Source: Neoarius graeffei
Lineage: Eukaryota > Chordata > Actinopteri > Siluriformes > Ariidae
Length of the DNA stretch: 64,000 nucleotides
Direction: 5' to 3'
NCBI RefSeq assembly: GCF_027579695.1
Contig: NC_083582.1
Location: 3,517,378 to 3,581,377 of the forward strand
Shown piece after piece: positions 31,251 to 43,778 of the stretch; the stretch's first letter is position 1, and each line of letters opens with the position of its first letter. Below the pieces are notes generated by a model, which did not search any database, had not been told where the DNA came from, and was given only the letters and a program-made list of their open reading frames with translations. Position numbers and translations under genes: made by a program.

Positions 31251-32811
31251 GTGAAGATTCTCAGTCATCCAGGTCATAGTAAACTGTGGGTGGTAAAAGA
31301 GAGCAGCTGGACTTGCTTGAAGATTCTTGAAGACGTTTCACCTCTCATCCGAAAGGATTCTTCAGTTCTGTCTGACTAATAAGGAGTATCAGGTATTTAT
31401 CCTCTCATGGATGAAAAGCTCATCTAAGGTGTCATTGCGTCATCCTGTTGGTGTGGGTCAACTGGGGGCTGGTTGTGAATGGCCTCGAGAGTCGTTAGGA
31501 TGATCAATGGATTGCCCGTTAGGGTGATCAATGGAATGCTGATTCTCTCTGTCCTCCTGTGAGCCACTGAAAACAGCTGGGTTTTGGTGTGCATTCAGTT
31601 GTCTGGGAAGTGTGCCAAAGACTGCATTGTAGGTGGTGATGTCTTAGACCCCCACCTCTGTTCAGTGATGGCCGTTCCAGGTTGACAAAAATGGCTTCTT
31701 TAACTCCTCGCTCATACCAACGATCCTCTCTGGCTAAAATGCGTATGTTACAATCCTGAAATGAGTGTCCTTTGTTGTTAAGATGAATGTAGACAGCAGA
31801 GTCCTGGCCTGAGGAACCGGCTCTCCTGTGTTGAGCCATGCGCCTGTGAAGCGATTGCTTTGTCTCCCCAATATACGAGTCCGTGCATTCCTCACTGCAC
31901 TGAATGGCATACACTACGTTGTCCTGTTTGTGTCTGGGTATTCTGTCCTTAGGGTGGACCAGTTTCTGCTTCAGGGTGTTACTGGGTCTGAAATGTACGG
32001 GAATGTTGTGTTTGTAGAAGATCCTCCTGAGTTTTTCAGATAGACCAGAAATGTAGGGAATGACAATGTTCTTGCGTATGTTCCTGTTATCCTCCTTGTC
32101 CATTCTGTTCCTTTTTCTGCTCTTGAGGAAAGACCAGTTGGGATACCCGCAGTTCTGAAGTGCTTTCTTGATGTGATTCCGCTCCTTCTCTTTTCCCTCT
32201 ATCGTTGTAGGGATATTCTGAGCCCTGTGTTGCAAGGTCCTAATGACCTCCAATTTGTGTTCCAGTGGGTGGTGAGAGTCAAAGAGTAGGTACTGGTTTG
32301 TGTGTGTGGGTTTCCGGTAGACCTCGATGCTCAGGCTTCTGTCTTGTCTAATGTGTACATCACAATCCAAGAAGGCTAGATTATTCCCACTGATGTCCTC
32401 CCGAGTGAAGTTGATGTTAATATCCACTGCATTGATGTGCTTAGAGAAGGCTTCCACCTCATGGGTTTTGATTTTAACCCAGGTGTCATCCACATATCTG
32501 AACCAGTGGCTGGGAGCAACTCCTGAAAAAGTGGTCAAAGCTTTATGTTCCACTCCCTCCATGTAAAGATTGGCCACGATAGGGGACACCGGTGATCCCA
32601 TGGCGCATCCATGCTTCTGTCTGTAGAAACTTTCATTAAACTGGAAATAAGTGGTAGTCAGGCTGAGGTCAAGCAGGGTGCAAATCTGGTCCGTGGTGAG
32701 GGTCGTTCCATCCAATAAGGTGCTGTCTCGAAGGAGTCATTTTCTAACAGATTCAACTGCTTCTGTGGTGGGAATGTAGATGAACAGAGAAGTGACATCG
32801 TAGGAAACCAT
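31251..32811 (-). mobile_element. Penelope-like retroelement, left arm
   Basis: Antisense. The flank CTGTGAAGATTCTCAGTCAT and GAAGACGTTTCACCTCTCAT mark the 3' terminal region shared by all four Penelope-like copies in the window. The element is 5'-truncated in the RT at about 32,810. It is paired with 56,145-57,158 on the right arm, which has an internal deletion. 68-71 bp direct repeats (block B) occur at 31,050-31,117 and 32,812-32,882. Confidence 0.85.
31528..32715 (-). pseudogene. Penelope-like RT plus GIY-YIG endonuclease, N-terminally truncated
   Basis: 395 residues open. The RT palm contains GCAMGSPVSPIVANLYME and the catalytic WFRYVDDTWVK (YVDD). After it come FLDCDVH and VYRKPTHTNQYL, then a linker, then the GIY-YIG nuclease NVVYAIQCSEECTDSYIGET followed by KQSLHRRMAQHR. 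RT plus C-terminal GIY-YIG is diagnostic of Penelope-like elements. The RT fingers are missing, and an in-frame stop lies just upstream (32,716). The last residues after GGGLRHH are shifted relative to the copy at 47,361-48,404. Confidence 0.88.
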
Positions 32812-32882
32812 TTGTGAACTGATGTGAAAGGTATAATGTAGTACACCTTTGTTATTAGATGAAGTCTTGGACTTTGTTTTTC

Positions 32883-33118
32883 ACCTGGTGCAGTTTATCC
32901 TAATGATGTCGTCTACTCTTTGCCTTTCTCCGTTGGCTTTTAAGTCTGGATTTAGTGTTTGGTGAACAAAAATAAGACAAATACAGGATCCTTGTGCTGG
33001 GTCTTTGTATTTTCTGCCCTCTAGTGCTGATGTGAGGTCTATCATTCTCTACTAAACGCACCAGATGTGAACGACAGCAATGCTTATGAAAGTGGTGTTC
33101 AAAGCTGCCTTGGACACA
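32883..33118. other. Left arm, unique-looking
   Basis: Paired with 55,837-56,088. No gene was seen. Confidence 0.55.
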
Positions 33119-33122
33119 TTAA

Positions 33123-33578
33123 AGGCATCATTGCATCGTTTTTTCATTAATTGTGCGGTGGTCTCTAGTATGAATGAATGCCCTGTGAGCCGGTTTTGGT
33201 GAAAAAAATGCTGTGGTGTTCCTGTTTCAGGCTGTTCTAGTTTGGTGGAGGAGTGGGTGGGGAGAGAACGACAGGATTTCAGCTCTTACTCATTAATATT
33301 CATGACATGTAAACATATCGCTTCTGATTGGCTAACAGCACTGTGACGCTCCCTCCAGTGGGTTATGGGCGAGGCCATGACTACTAATTTTTGAAGTGAC
33401 GTAAGTTCGTAGGGCTTTTTCTGATTCGCTCATTTTTCCGTCTATTTTCTTTCGTAGGCTGATACAGGGAATGGGGGTAGAAGAACATTTTCTCGTGCAG
33501 CATGCATACGCAACTCGGAGTGACCTATGGGATTTCAAAAAGAGCCAGTATTAAACGGTTTGTCGTGGAATGACACCT
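33123..33578. mobile_element. TTAA-flanked MITE (left arm)
   Basis: The ends AGGCATCATTGCATCG and GTCGTGGAATGACACCT are imperfect inverted repeats flanked by TTAA at 33,119-33,122 and 33,579-33,582. A TTAA target indicates piggyBac or Kolobok. No transposase is present. The same element is at 55,377-55,832, so it predates the duplication. Confidence 0.78.
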
Positions 33579-33582
33579 TTAA

Positions 33583-34117
33583 AGTGAATTCACATCTAGC
33601 AGCAAGCCTGGAGTGTTTTATGAAAGCACCTTTTGATATTGCAAGTTTTACAAGGCATCTATATTCTCAAACAATAATTATCAGATAAGTCTTGAATGAT
33701 TTATGCAGGAATTATGTGTGAAACATCTGTGATGGAGGAGGAGGAAAGTAAACAAGAGTTGCCTCAGGAGAAAAGTGGATAACAGGCGGTAGCATAATAA
33801 TAGGAATTTAAAAAAAGTACACAGTAATGTTGTGAATATAGAGAATGTTTTAGTTCCAAGATTTGCAAAGCATTTGATTCAGTAATTAGTATAAATTCTA
33901 AACGACAGTGTACATATTAGTAAAATGTATGGGAAGTGTGTATGGAATAAAGAGTGCATGTCTGGACCAACTGAAAACTCCTGAGAGTTTAAGGTGCTAA
34001 ACTTTAGGCTTAAGGGTTGAAAAAAAAAAGTGAAGGAGTGTTAATGATATTGGTTATTTATGTAGTAGCCTGGGCAAATTTACCTGGGCATAACAAAACA
34101 TAATCTGACCTCCACTT

Positions 34118-34187
<70 letters not shown>

Positions 34188-34269
34188 TAACTAACATGTG
34201 AAAGTTTGTGAACCTTTTACAAAGTTAGTGAGACCAAAATGTTATCATTGGTCATTAATTTATTCAGGG

Positions 34270-34309
<40 letters not shown>

Positions 34310-34442
34310 TAAACCAAAGGATGATAAGAAACCACAATTACTTCTCGTAATGATTTATTATAGAGATCAAAGTTCACACACTGTAATGACTCCAATTCCA
34401 ACCTGCTCTGTCTTAAAAGCGAAAGTGTCCCAAACATGAGAA

Positions 34443-34521
<79 letters not shown>

Positions 34522-34585
34522 CCTTAAGTGCAGTTTTGTGATGGTCATTATTAATTCCTTATAAAATCTGCACATTTATAAAATG

Positions 34586-34617
<32 letters not shown>

Positions 34618-34736
34618 CGTGTGTGTGTGTGTGTGTGCGTCTTGTTGGCGTATCTGTAGCTGTCTTCCTATTGGTGGAATTCACATTTTAATTACACATT
34701 TCTCACACATGCACACGGACACAGCTCATCATGACT
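33583..34736. other. Left arm with four CA/TG microsatellites
   Basis: CA at about 34,121-34,182, TG at 34,271-34,305, CA at 34,444-34,520, TG at 34,584-34,638. Paired with 52,430-55,372. No gene was seen. Confidence 0.65.
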
Positions 34737-34739
34737 GAG

Positions 34740-37700
34740 GGAACGTTCACGATTCATCTTTATATTAATGACAGAACGTTCACGATTCATCTTTATATTA
34801 ATGACAGAACGTTCACGATTCATCTTTATATTAATTGTCTTGGCCAGGCCTAAGGGTCCCATCTGCATCTCATCATTGCTGAGGAGTGTGCTCCCATCAC
34901 CCAATCAAGCATCCAGCCAGAGCAGGTCATGATATATTTTACCATATTAACATGCCATTGTGTGTTATGCCTGATGTAAAGACTCTCGTCTCTGCGAGCC
35001 TACCACACAGGTTTAATACTTGTCATTTTTAGGGCATACCTAATAACGTGTTTTCTTTCTCTCTCTCTCTCTCTCTCTCTCCCCCCCCCCCATCTGTCCC
35101 TCTGAGTTACATGTTGATCCTGGGATTGAGATGCTGGCCTCTTCTGCCCCTCGGACCTGCTTGATCCATCCTGGTGCCCTGTGTCTGGTCGGAGTTTTAT
35201 CGCCCCACTCCTGTGAAGGACGGCCCCATGAGGACAGTTGAGGGTTATACCTGTTAAAACTGTTAATATTATAGTCAGGCTGTCTGTTGTTGCCCAAATG
35301 AGGATGGGTTCCCTTTTGAGTCTGGTTCCTCTCGAGGTTTCTTCCTCATGTCGTCTGAGGGAGTTTTTCCTTGCCACCGTCGCCACAGGCTTGCTCATTG
35401 GGGATAGATTAGGGATAAAATTAGCTCATGTTTTAAGTCGTTCAAATTCTGTAAAGCTGCTTTGCGACAATGTTTATTGTTAAAAGCGCGATACAAATAA
35501 ACTTGATTTGATTTGATTTGGTATTAATAACAGAACCCTCACGATTCACCTTTATATTAATTATAGAATGTTCACGATTCATCTTAATATTAATTACAGA
35601 ACGTTCACGATTCATCTTAATATTAATTACAGAACGTTCACGATTCACCTTTATATTAATTACAGAACGTTCACGATTCATCTTTATATTAATTACAGAA
35701 CGTTCACGATTCATCTTTATATTAATTACAGAACGCTCACGATTCATCTTTATATTAATTACAGAACGTTCACGATTCACCTTTATATTAATTACAAAAC
35801 GCTCACGATTCATCTTAATATTAATTACAGAACGTTCACGATTCATCTTTATATTAATTACAGAACGTTCACGATTCATCTTTATATTAATTACAGAACA
35901 TTCACGATTCATCTTTATATTAATTACAGAACGCTCACGATTCATCTTTATATTAATGACAGAACGTTCATGATTCATCTTTATATTAATTACAGAACGT
36001 TCACGATTCATCTTTATATTAATTACAGAACGCTCACGATTCATCTTTATATTAATGACAGAACGTTCACGATTCATCTTTATATTAATTACAGAACGTT
36101 CACGATTCATCTTTATATTAATTACAGAACGCTCACGATTCATCTTTATATTAATGACAGAACGTTCACGATTCATCTTTATATTAATTACAGAACGCTC
36201 ACGATTCATCTTTATATTAATTACAGAACGTTCACGATTCATCTTTTTTATTAATTACAGAACGTTCACGATTCATCTTTATATTAATTACAGAACGCTC
36301 ACGATTCATCTTTATATTAATTACAGAACGCTCACGATTCATCTTTTTTATTAATTACAGAACGTTCACGATTCATCTTTATATTAATTACAGAACGCTC
36401 ACGATTCATCTTTATATTAATTACAGAATGTTCACGATTCATCTTTATATTAATTACAGAATGTTCACGATTCATCTTTATATTAATTACAGAACGCTCA
36501 CGATTCATCTTTATATTAATTACAGAACGTTCACGATTCATCTTTATATTAATTACAGAATGTTCACGATTCATCTTTATATTAATTACAGAACGTTCAC
36601 GATTCACCTTTATATTAATTACAGAACGTTCACGATTCATCTTTATATTAATTACAGAATGTTCACGATTCATCTTTATATTAATGACAGAACGCTCACG
36701 ATTCATCTTTATATTAATTACAGAACGTTCACGATTCATCTTTATATTAATTACAGAATGCTCACGATTCATCTTTATATTAATTACAGAACGCTCACGA
36801 TTCATCTTTATATTAATTACAGAACGCTCACGATTCATCTTTATATTAATTACAGAATGTTCACGATTCATCTTTATATTAATTACAGAACGCTCACGAT
36901 TCACCTTTATATTAATTACAGAACGCTCACGATTCATCTTTATATTAATTACAGAATGTTCACGATTCATCTTTATATTAATTACAGAACGCTCACGATT
37001 CATCTTTTTTATTAATTACAGAACGCTCACGATTCATCTTTATATTAATTACAGAATGTTCACGATTCATCTTTATATTAATTACAGAACGCTCACGATT
37101 CATCTTTTTTATTAATTACAGAACGCTCACGATTCATCTTTATATTAATGACAGAACGTTCACGATTCATCTTTATATTAATGACAGAACGTTCACGATC
37201 ATCTTTATATTAATGACAGAACGCTCACGATTCATCTTTATATTAATTACAGAACGCTCACGATTCATCTTTTTTATTAATTACAGAACGCTCACGATTC
37301 ATCTTTATATTAATTACAGAACGTTCACGATTCATCTTTATATTAATGACAGAACGTTCACGATCATCTTTATATTAATGACAGAACGCTCACGATTCAT
37401 CTTTATATTAATGACAGAACGTTCACGATCATCTTTATATTAATTACAGAATGTTCACGATTCATCTTTATATTAATTACAGAACGCTCACGATTCATCT
37501 TTATCTTAATTACAGAACGCTCACGATTCATCTTTATATTAATGACAGAACGCTCACGATTCATCTTTATATTAATTACAGAACGTTCACGATTCACCTT
37601 TATATTAATTACAGAACGTTCACGATTCATCTTTATATTAATGACAGAACGTTCACGATTCATCTTTATATTAATTACAGAACGCTCACGATTCATCTTT

Positions 37701-38943
37701 ATATTAATGACAGAACGTTCACGATTCATCTTTATATTAATTACAGAACGCTCACGATTCATCTTTATATTAATGACAGAACGTTCACGATTCATCTTTA
37801 TATTAATTACAGAACGCTCACGATTCATCTTTATATTAATTACAGAACGTTCACGATTCATCTTTATATTAATGACAGAACGTTCACGATCATCTTTATA
37901 TTAATGACAGAATGCTCACGATTCATCTTTATATTAATTACAGAACGCTCATGATTCATCTTTATATTAATTACAGAACGCTCACGATTCATCTTTATAT
38001 TAATTACAGAACGCTCACGATTCATCTTTATATTAATTACAGAACGTTCACGATTCATCTTTATATTAATGACAGAACGTTCACGATCATCTTTATATTA
38101 ATGACAGAATGCTCACGATTCATCTTTATATTAATTACAGAACGCTCACGATTCATCTTTATATTAATTACAGAACGCTCACGATTCATCTTTATATTAA
38201 TTACAGAACGCTCACGATTCATCTTTATATTAATTACAGAACGTTCACGATTCATCTTTATATTAATTACAGAACGCTCACGATTCATCTTTATATTAAT
38301 TACAGAACGCTCACGATTCATCTTTATATTAATTACAGAATGCTCACGATTCATCTTTATATTAATTACAGAACGCTCACGATTCATCTTTATATTAATT
38401 ACAGAACATTCACGATTCATCTTTATATTAATTACAGAACGCTCACGATTCATCTTTATATTAATTACAGAACGTTCACGATTCATCTTTATATTAATTA
38501 CAGAACGTTCACGATTCATCTTTATATTAATTACAGAACGTTCACGATTCATCTTTATATTAATTACAGAACGCTCACGATTCATCTTTATATTAATTAC
38601 AGAACGTTCACGATTCATCTTTATATTAATTACAGAACGCTCACGATTCATCTTTATATTAATTACAGAACGTTCACGATTCATCTTTATATTAATTACA
38701 GAACGCTCACGATTCATCTTTATATTAATTACAGAACGTTCACGATTCATCTTTATATTAATTACAGAATGCTCACGATTCATCTTTATATTAATTACAG
38801 AACATTCACGATTCACCTTTATATTAATTACAGAACGTTCACGATTCATCTTTATATTAATTACAGAACGCTCACGATTCATCTTTATATTAATTACAGA
38901 ACGCTCACGATTTATCTTTATATTAATTGCAATACGCTCGTGA
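34740..38943 (-). repeat. 33-bp satellite, left arm (about 106 units), split by a LINE-type tail
   Basis: The unit is CACGATTCATCTTTATATTA plus ATTACAGAACGTT. About three units lie at 34,740-34,835 and about 104 at 35,521-38,943. Main variants: AACGTTC/AACGCTC/AATGTTC, ATTACAG/ATGACAG, ATCTTTTTTATT, and 32-bp units (CACGATCATC) at about 37,196, 37,351, 37,427, 37,886 and 38,090. The 11-codon period keeps long frames open in both directions; they are not genes. The reverse-complement array at 51,086-52,414 has only about 40 units. Confidence 0.97.
34836..35520 (+). mobile_element. LINE/SINE 3'-end insertion with (TTGAT)n tail
   Basis: It ends with AAAGCTGCTTTGCGACAATG, AAGCGCGATACAAATAAAC and a TTGATTTGATTTGATTTG tail, the familiar 3' end of a fish non-LTR family. 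It is flanked by TATTAAT (34,829-34,835 and 35,522-35,528). It contains GGTTTCTTCCTCATGTCGTC and a CT tract at 35,058-35,078. It is absent from the right arm. Confidence 0.75.
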
Positions 38944-39673
38944 GACTTGAACTTCCTCCTACAGAGCAGTCGAAGCTCACTGGTTTCTCAGTAACATGAT
39001 AAACTGCATTGTTTGTCTCGTGAGTTATCGGTGAGAGAATAAAGGGATGGAGGTGAGCGAATGGCGTTTATTGCTGCTACACCATCATCACCAACAGGAG
39101 CTGAGCTCCATATCACCAAACTCACACTGGAGACTCCTTCCACAAATATTCATAAACTAACAGAAATCCTCATATCGACGCTGATTACACCCTTTCCTTT
39201 ATTAAACCACACATTTAATTAGTTTATTATTAGACTCAGATTATGTTAATGAGCTGTTACTATAGAAACAGTAAGGTTAGAACAAGCTCATTATTATACA
39301 CTGGTGATTTATGTTAATTATAGAAAATTAATCAACCGCTTCTGATTTGATATATTCTACAGCGTGGGTAAATTATCAGTGTAATCAGCACACACTCCCT
39401 GTTCACTGAGTAATGATTAGACAGTAAGATGGGTTTGATGGCAGAACCCACACCACATGTACATGGGTTCATATTCCAGCACTCCTGATATACAGTCTTC
39501 CTGCATTTCTGATCACAGTGCCATTAAATCAGATGTGTTCTGAGTTCAAAGCCCACAGATCGCAGCTCACGCCCCAACAATCATTTCACTGTGTGAGATT
39601 TTCAGCTGAAACCTGCAGAGTTTCATAAAAAATACATTCATTCGCTGAGTTCCAACATGACATCAGATCAGAC

Positions 39674-39710
<37 letters not shown>

Positions 39711-40050
39711 TTAATCTGAGTTGTTCAGGTTCTTTGGTTCTGTGTTTTTGCTCCTTAATGAGTGATGGTGTCGAGTTTTAGTGTAGAATTAGAAAATACA
39801 ACAAATGTTGTGAAATATCATTTCTGCTGATGGCACAAGGACATGAAGGACATTCTAACAACATATTTATTTATTTATTAACAGTCTCCCATAAAACGAT
39901 AATTTGGGTAACAGGTTGTACGTTTGAAGTCCCACTGACAGTCAGAATCACACAATTACTGAAAATAATGAAAAGTGAATTTCTAAGAGCTTATGTTTCT
40001 TCTTCTTCATAAAATCTTCAGGAAATTTGGATGATCAAAATATTCCATGC
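38944..40050. other. Left arm between satellite and SINE
   Basis: 39,495-40,050 pairs with 50,510-51,060. About 38,966-39,490 has no counterpart in the right arm, which joins CTCCTATAGAGC directly to TTCTGATCACAGTGCC. 39,247-39,345 is the GAGCTGTTACTATRGAAAC repeat. A TG tract lies at 39,677-39,708. No gene was seen. Confidence 0.6.
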
Positions 40051-40063
40051 GATTTGTGGAATG

Positions 40064-40441
40064 GGGCGGCACGGTGGTGTAGTGGTTAGCGCTGTCGCCT
40101 CACAGCAAGAAGGTCCTGGGTTCGAGCCCCGGGGCCAGCGAGGGCCTTTCTGTGTGGAGTTTGCATGTTCTCCCCGTGTCTGCGTGGGTTTCCTCTGGGT
40201 GCTCCGGTTTCCCCCACAGTCCAAAGACATGCAGGTTAGGTTAACTGGTGACTCTAAATTGAGCGTAGGTGTGAATGTGAGTGTGAATGGTTGTCTGTGT
40301 CTATGTGTCAGCCCTGTGATGACCTGGCGACTTGTCCAGGGTGAACCCCGCCTTTCGCCTGTAGTCAGCTGGGATAGGATCCAGCTCGCCTGCGACCCTG
40401 TAGAACAGGATAAAGCGGCTACAGATAATGAGATGAGATGA
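40064..40441 (+). mobile_element. tRNA-derived SINE (ATGAG-tail), left arm only
   Basis: Full length, with 13-bp target duplication GATTTGTGGAATG at 40,051-40,063 and 40,442-40,454. The right arm has the uninterrupted site at about 50,500-50,525. Confidence 0.95.
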
Positions 40442-40624
40442 GATTTGTGGAATGTTCTGGATATTTCACAGGGCTGAATGAGATAACAGAGTGGATTGAA
40501 TATGGATTTTTCATGCCCTGTAATGGAGGACTCATGGAAAAGGATGTTTCATGAGCACGAGATGTGAAATGGATTTACATATTCTGGAAATAAATAATAC
40601 GATTCCAATCTGCACTAGTTTACT

Positions 40625-41142
40625 GAGGTTTAGGGTTAGGGTTGCAATGAGGTGAGGTTTCATGGGCTGGGACAGGGTTTAGGGTTAGGATTTATGGTTA
40701 GGGTTTAGGGTTAGAGTTTAGGGTTGCAGTGAGGTGAGGTTTCGTAGGTTGGGAGAGGCTTTAGAGTTAGAGTTTAGGGTTATGGTTTAGGGTTTATGTT
40801 AGGATTTAGGGTTTAGGGTTGCGATGAGGTGAGGTTTCATGGCTGGGACAAGGTTTTTGGTTTGGGTTTAGGGTTAGGATTTAGGGTTAGGGTTTATGGT
40901 TAGGGTTTATGGTTAGGGTTTAGGGTTAGGCTTTAGGGTTTATGGTTTAGGGTTGCAGTGAGGTGAGGTTTTGCAGGCTGGGGCAGGGTTTAGGGTTAGG
41001 TTTAGGGTTAGGGTTTAGGGTTGCAGTGAGGTGAGGTTTTGCAGGCTGGGACAGGGTTTAGAGTTAGGGTTTATGGTTTAGGGTTAGGGTTTAGGGTTAG
41101 GGTTTAGGGTTGCGCTGAGGTGAGGTTTCATGGCTGGGACAG
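40625..41142 (+). repeat. Telomere-like TTAGGG/TTTAGGG minisatellite, inner tip of left arm
   Basis: Runs of GGGTTAGGGTTTAGGG alternate with six copies of GTTGCARTGAGGTGAGGTTT followed by a GGCTGGGACAGGG-type end, spaced about 70-135 bp. The same tract ends the right arm (reverse complement, CCCTAA). Interspersed non-telomeric blocks and strong degeneration make it an interstitial minisatellite. Confidence 0.9.
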
Positions 41143-41147
41143 ATAAG

Positions 41148-41706
41148 AAATATATCTGTGAAAAATCTCAGTCATCCAGGTGCATAGTAATCTGTGGTTG
41201 GTAGAAGAGAGCAACTGGACTTGCTTGAAGATTCTTGAAGACGTTTCACCTCTTATCCGAAAGGCTTCCTCAGTTCTGTCTGACTAATAGGGAGTATCAA
41301 GTATCAAGGGAGTATCAAGACTGAGTATCTTCACAGATATGTTTCTACACACTTTGGGATGAGATCCCTTCGACTGGTGCAGGAGTATGAGAGGACTTCC
41401 TGAAAACTGGCAGACATCTTAGCCAGAGAGGATCGTTCATTTTTGTCAACCTGGAACAACCATCACTGAACAGAGTTGGGTGTCATCAGCCACCTACAAT
41501 GCAGCCATCAGCATTCTGATTCGGATTCTATGATGATCCATGAGAGGATAAATACTGGATACTCCCTATTAGTCAGACAGAACTGAGGAAGCCTTTCAAA
41601 TGAGAGGTGAAACATTTTCAAGAATCTTCAAGCAAGTCCAGTTGCTCTCTTCTACCAACCACAGATTACTATGTACCTGGATGACTGAGAATCTTCACAG
41701 ATATAT
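41148..41706. mobile_element. Short Penelope-derived element with inverted ends
   Basis: The left half (CTGTGAAAAATCTCAGTCAT to CTTGAAGACGTTTCACCTC) is the inverse of the right half (to TGACTGAGAATCTTCACAG), so the sequence could form a long hairpin. The centre keeps scraps of the Penelope 3' coding region (GCCAGAGAGGATCGTTCATT, GGAACAACCATCACTGAAC). It abuts the inner tip of the left arm. Confidence 0.75.
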
Positions 41707-42660
41707 TTGAGATCATTTATGAGTTTTAAAGGCATAAGCTCTCTTACTGTCTGTTGGAACTAGGTCACCTTCTTTTCTAATCCAAAATAACCTAGGCCTA
41801 ATACATGCAAGGTCATTTCCACATTCCTGATGTGAAAGAAAATGACCAAGGACAGCCTATTATTAATATAAAAAAAATTGTAACCTCTACAGCAAAATCT
41901 TAAATTTCACATAGTAAAAAGTTCGGCCACCTAGCCAGCCCACTACTCCTTTCACTGCAGAGCAGTCTTAATGATGGAAATCACATTAGGCTACCTACCC
42001 GAAATTATTAGCCTATGTTTACACACTGCTGAATGTTGTAACGAAGGCTTTATGTAACAATATTAATGTAGATTAACAATTACACAAGATGCAGATGTTG
42101 TAGATGTTGACTAATTTTTATCAACAGACTGTATGGGGACATTAGAGGAAGCAGAGTCTCTCTTGTTGTCTTACACACAAGCACTAAAATAACCTCCCTA
42201 TGTAGCCTAATATATAATTCAAGTAATATTCAACTCGACACGACACTGAGTGCCCTAATCAAGACAACTACCAAGTGTGGAGCTCAGACGAACAACTAAA
42301 TGTATTCTGCCCCTGCTCTTGTGTGTGTGTGGCTACAAGCTCGGCAGATAGATAACGTTTCCCAAGAAAAGCAGGACGCTGAAATTCTCTTCAAAGCTTT
42401 ACTTAAGACTCACTGTAAAACTGTAAAGCAGACATACAAAATATATCTTGGTATTCGTTTCCTGAGTGCATTTACGAGACACTGTACATTAAAAATGAAT
42501 AGAAACTGATTGGTTAGCTTAAAGCTAACGTCTATGGAGAAATCCATATAGATGCTAACAGTTAGCATTCACAAACGAACTAACTGAGTAGCTAAATGGG
42601 CACTTGACGTTAAACATTCAACACTTCACACTGATAAAATAGAATGTCCCTGACACCATC
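41707..42660. other. Spacer, no gene recognised
   Basis: AT-rich DNA without recognised repeats. The short frame at 42,300-42,509 has no known domain. Confidence 0.5.
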
Positions 42661-42663
42661 TAA

Positions 42664-43259
42664 GGGCCCGTCCACACAAGTACATTTTTGTCGAATCCGC
42701 ATAAATACTTTATCGTTTCAGCCTCACGTCCAGACGGATCTGGCTTTTTCAAGGTGTGAAACCAGTATTTTTTGAAAACGGGTCCCAGAGTGGGAAAATC
42801 CTAAAACGCCGGATAGCCCGGAGTCATCTGGACAGCGAATGCGGATTTTTTCAGAACTGATGACGTATAAGCCCCGCCTCTCCAACCTTTAACCTCAGCC
42901 GCCGCCGCTAGACAACAATGGCGGACTACAGGCTTGTGCTCGTACTGCAGAAACAACTCAGTCTATTACGGCTGCTACAACAAAACCTTCTGCTTTTATA
43001 TTACTGTGAGGAGCAACAAAAGAACATGGAGAACAACATTGTTTGTAAACAGCGCGTGACCTTTATACGCATGCTACGCATGGGTGTGGCGGCGTCACAG
43101 CGCCACATACTGGCCTGGCATATGTACTACAGAGTTTTGGGTCGTTTCCAGTGAATCCGTGTGGACGCACATATTTCTGGAAATGACGCCGTGTTTACGG
43201 AGATTTTTTTCAAAACGACAGTGTATTGGGTGAGGCCGCGTACTCGTGTGGACGGGCCC
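42664..43259 (+). mobile_element. PIF/Harbinger-type element with transposase N-terminal remnant
   Basis: The ends GGGCCCGTCCACAC and GTGTGGACGGGCCC are perfect inverted repeats flanked by TAA (42,661-42,663 and 43,260-43,262). Inside, ATGGCGGACTACAGGCTTGT starts a 78-residue frame (42,918-43,154; LQKQLSLLRLLQQNLLLLYY) that looks like the beginning of a Harbinger transposase; the rest is deleted. Confidence 0.85.
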
Positions 43260-43605
43260 TAAGAGAAATTTGTTTATGGTATTCTCCTGCTTAAGCCTTT
43301 CCCCTAACTGACTAATGTGTTAATGAGACAACTTACAGTTCACATCTCTGCTCTCAGGTTGGACTATTTGGTCAAGTAGATAGCTATGATAGCTCTGGGC
43401 GGCAGAAAAAGACACCAGTGGTGGGTGGCTCATGGCTTGTTTTTTGTTTTAGCAACTCAGAATACCATCTATTCTATGCCATTATAATGTAAAACTAAAA
43501 CTAACGGCTTTATGTCAAACACACTTTCTACTCAGGCAAGGTTAGGTGAAGCACGAATATGTTAGCGAGCATAGCATAGCTCAACAAATGCATTACTGCA
43601 CTCAC

Positions 43606-43778
43606 CTGTCTGGATTTCTTCTAACGTGGCGATGGAAGTTAGAAGTTGTGCCATAGGTTTCAGTTATCGATGTGTTGCAGAATTTGCAACGCGCAGTGTG
43701 CTTTTTCTTCAAATCTTTTCCGGTAAACGTTTTATGGTTCTGAAAGGCGAATTTGATGATGGCAGACTCGTTGCTCAT
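43606..43778 (-). pseudogene. BED zinc-finger exon of a hAT-type transposase
   Basis: The minus-strand ATG at 43,776-43,778 opens a frame of 57 residues with the finger ARCKFCNTSITETYGTTSN then FHRHVRRNP (Cys-x2-Cys, then His-x-His) and a donor GACAG/GTGAGT at its end. This is a typical 5' exon of hAT transposases. A terminal-looking sequence GTACTCGAGTCCGGTCTCGA (minus strand, 44,085-44,105), as in hAT ends, lies just upstream. No catalytic part was found. Confidence 0.65.

Larger units (their letters stand above)
25830..41142 (+). repeat. Left arm of a large inverted duplication
   Basis: The sequence from TTCCAAAGCACCAATACC inward to GGCTGGGACAG recurs in reverse complement at 45,601-62,061. 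Matching landmarks: 25,833-26,000 with 61,890-62,060; 27,480-27,720 with 60,570-60,830; 28,260-28,690 with 58,610-59,045; 31,130-32,880 with 56,090-57,160; 33,119-33,582 with 55,373-55,836; the 33-bp satellite with 51,086-52,414; 39,500-40,590 with 49,030-51,060; 40,625-41,142 with the telomere-like tract of the right arm. Arms differ by substitutions and by whole insertions. Confidence 0.95.

Noticed and set aside
34740-38999. Open frames of about 120-340 codons with an 11-residue period
   Set aside because: Product of a 33-bp satellite in register; the same applies at 50,937-52,463.
40625-41142. Chromosome end (true telomere)
   Set aside because: TTAGGG-like runs are degenerate, interspersed with other blocks and flanked by more genomic DNA on both sides.
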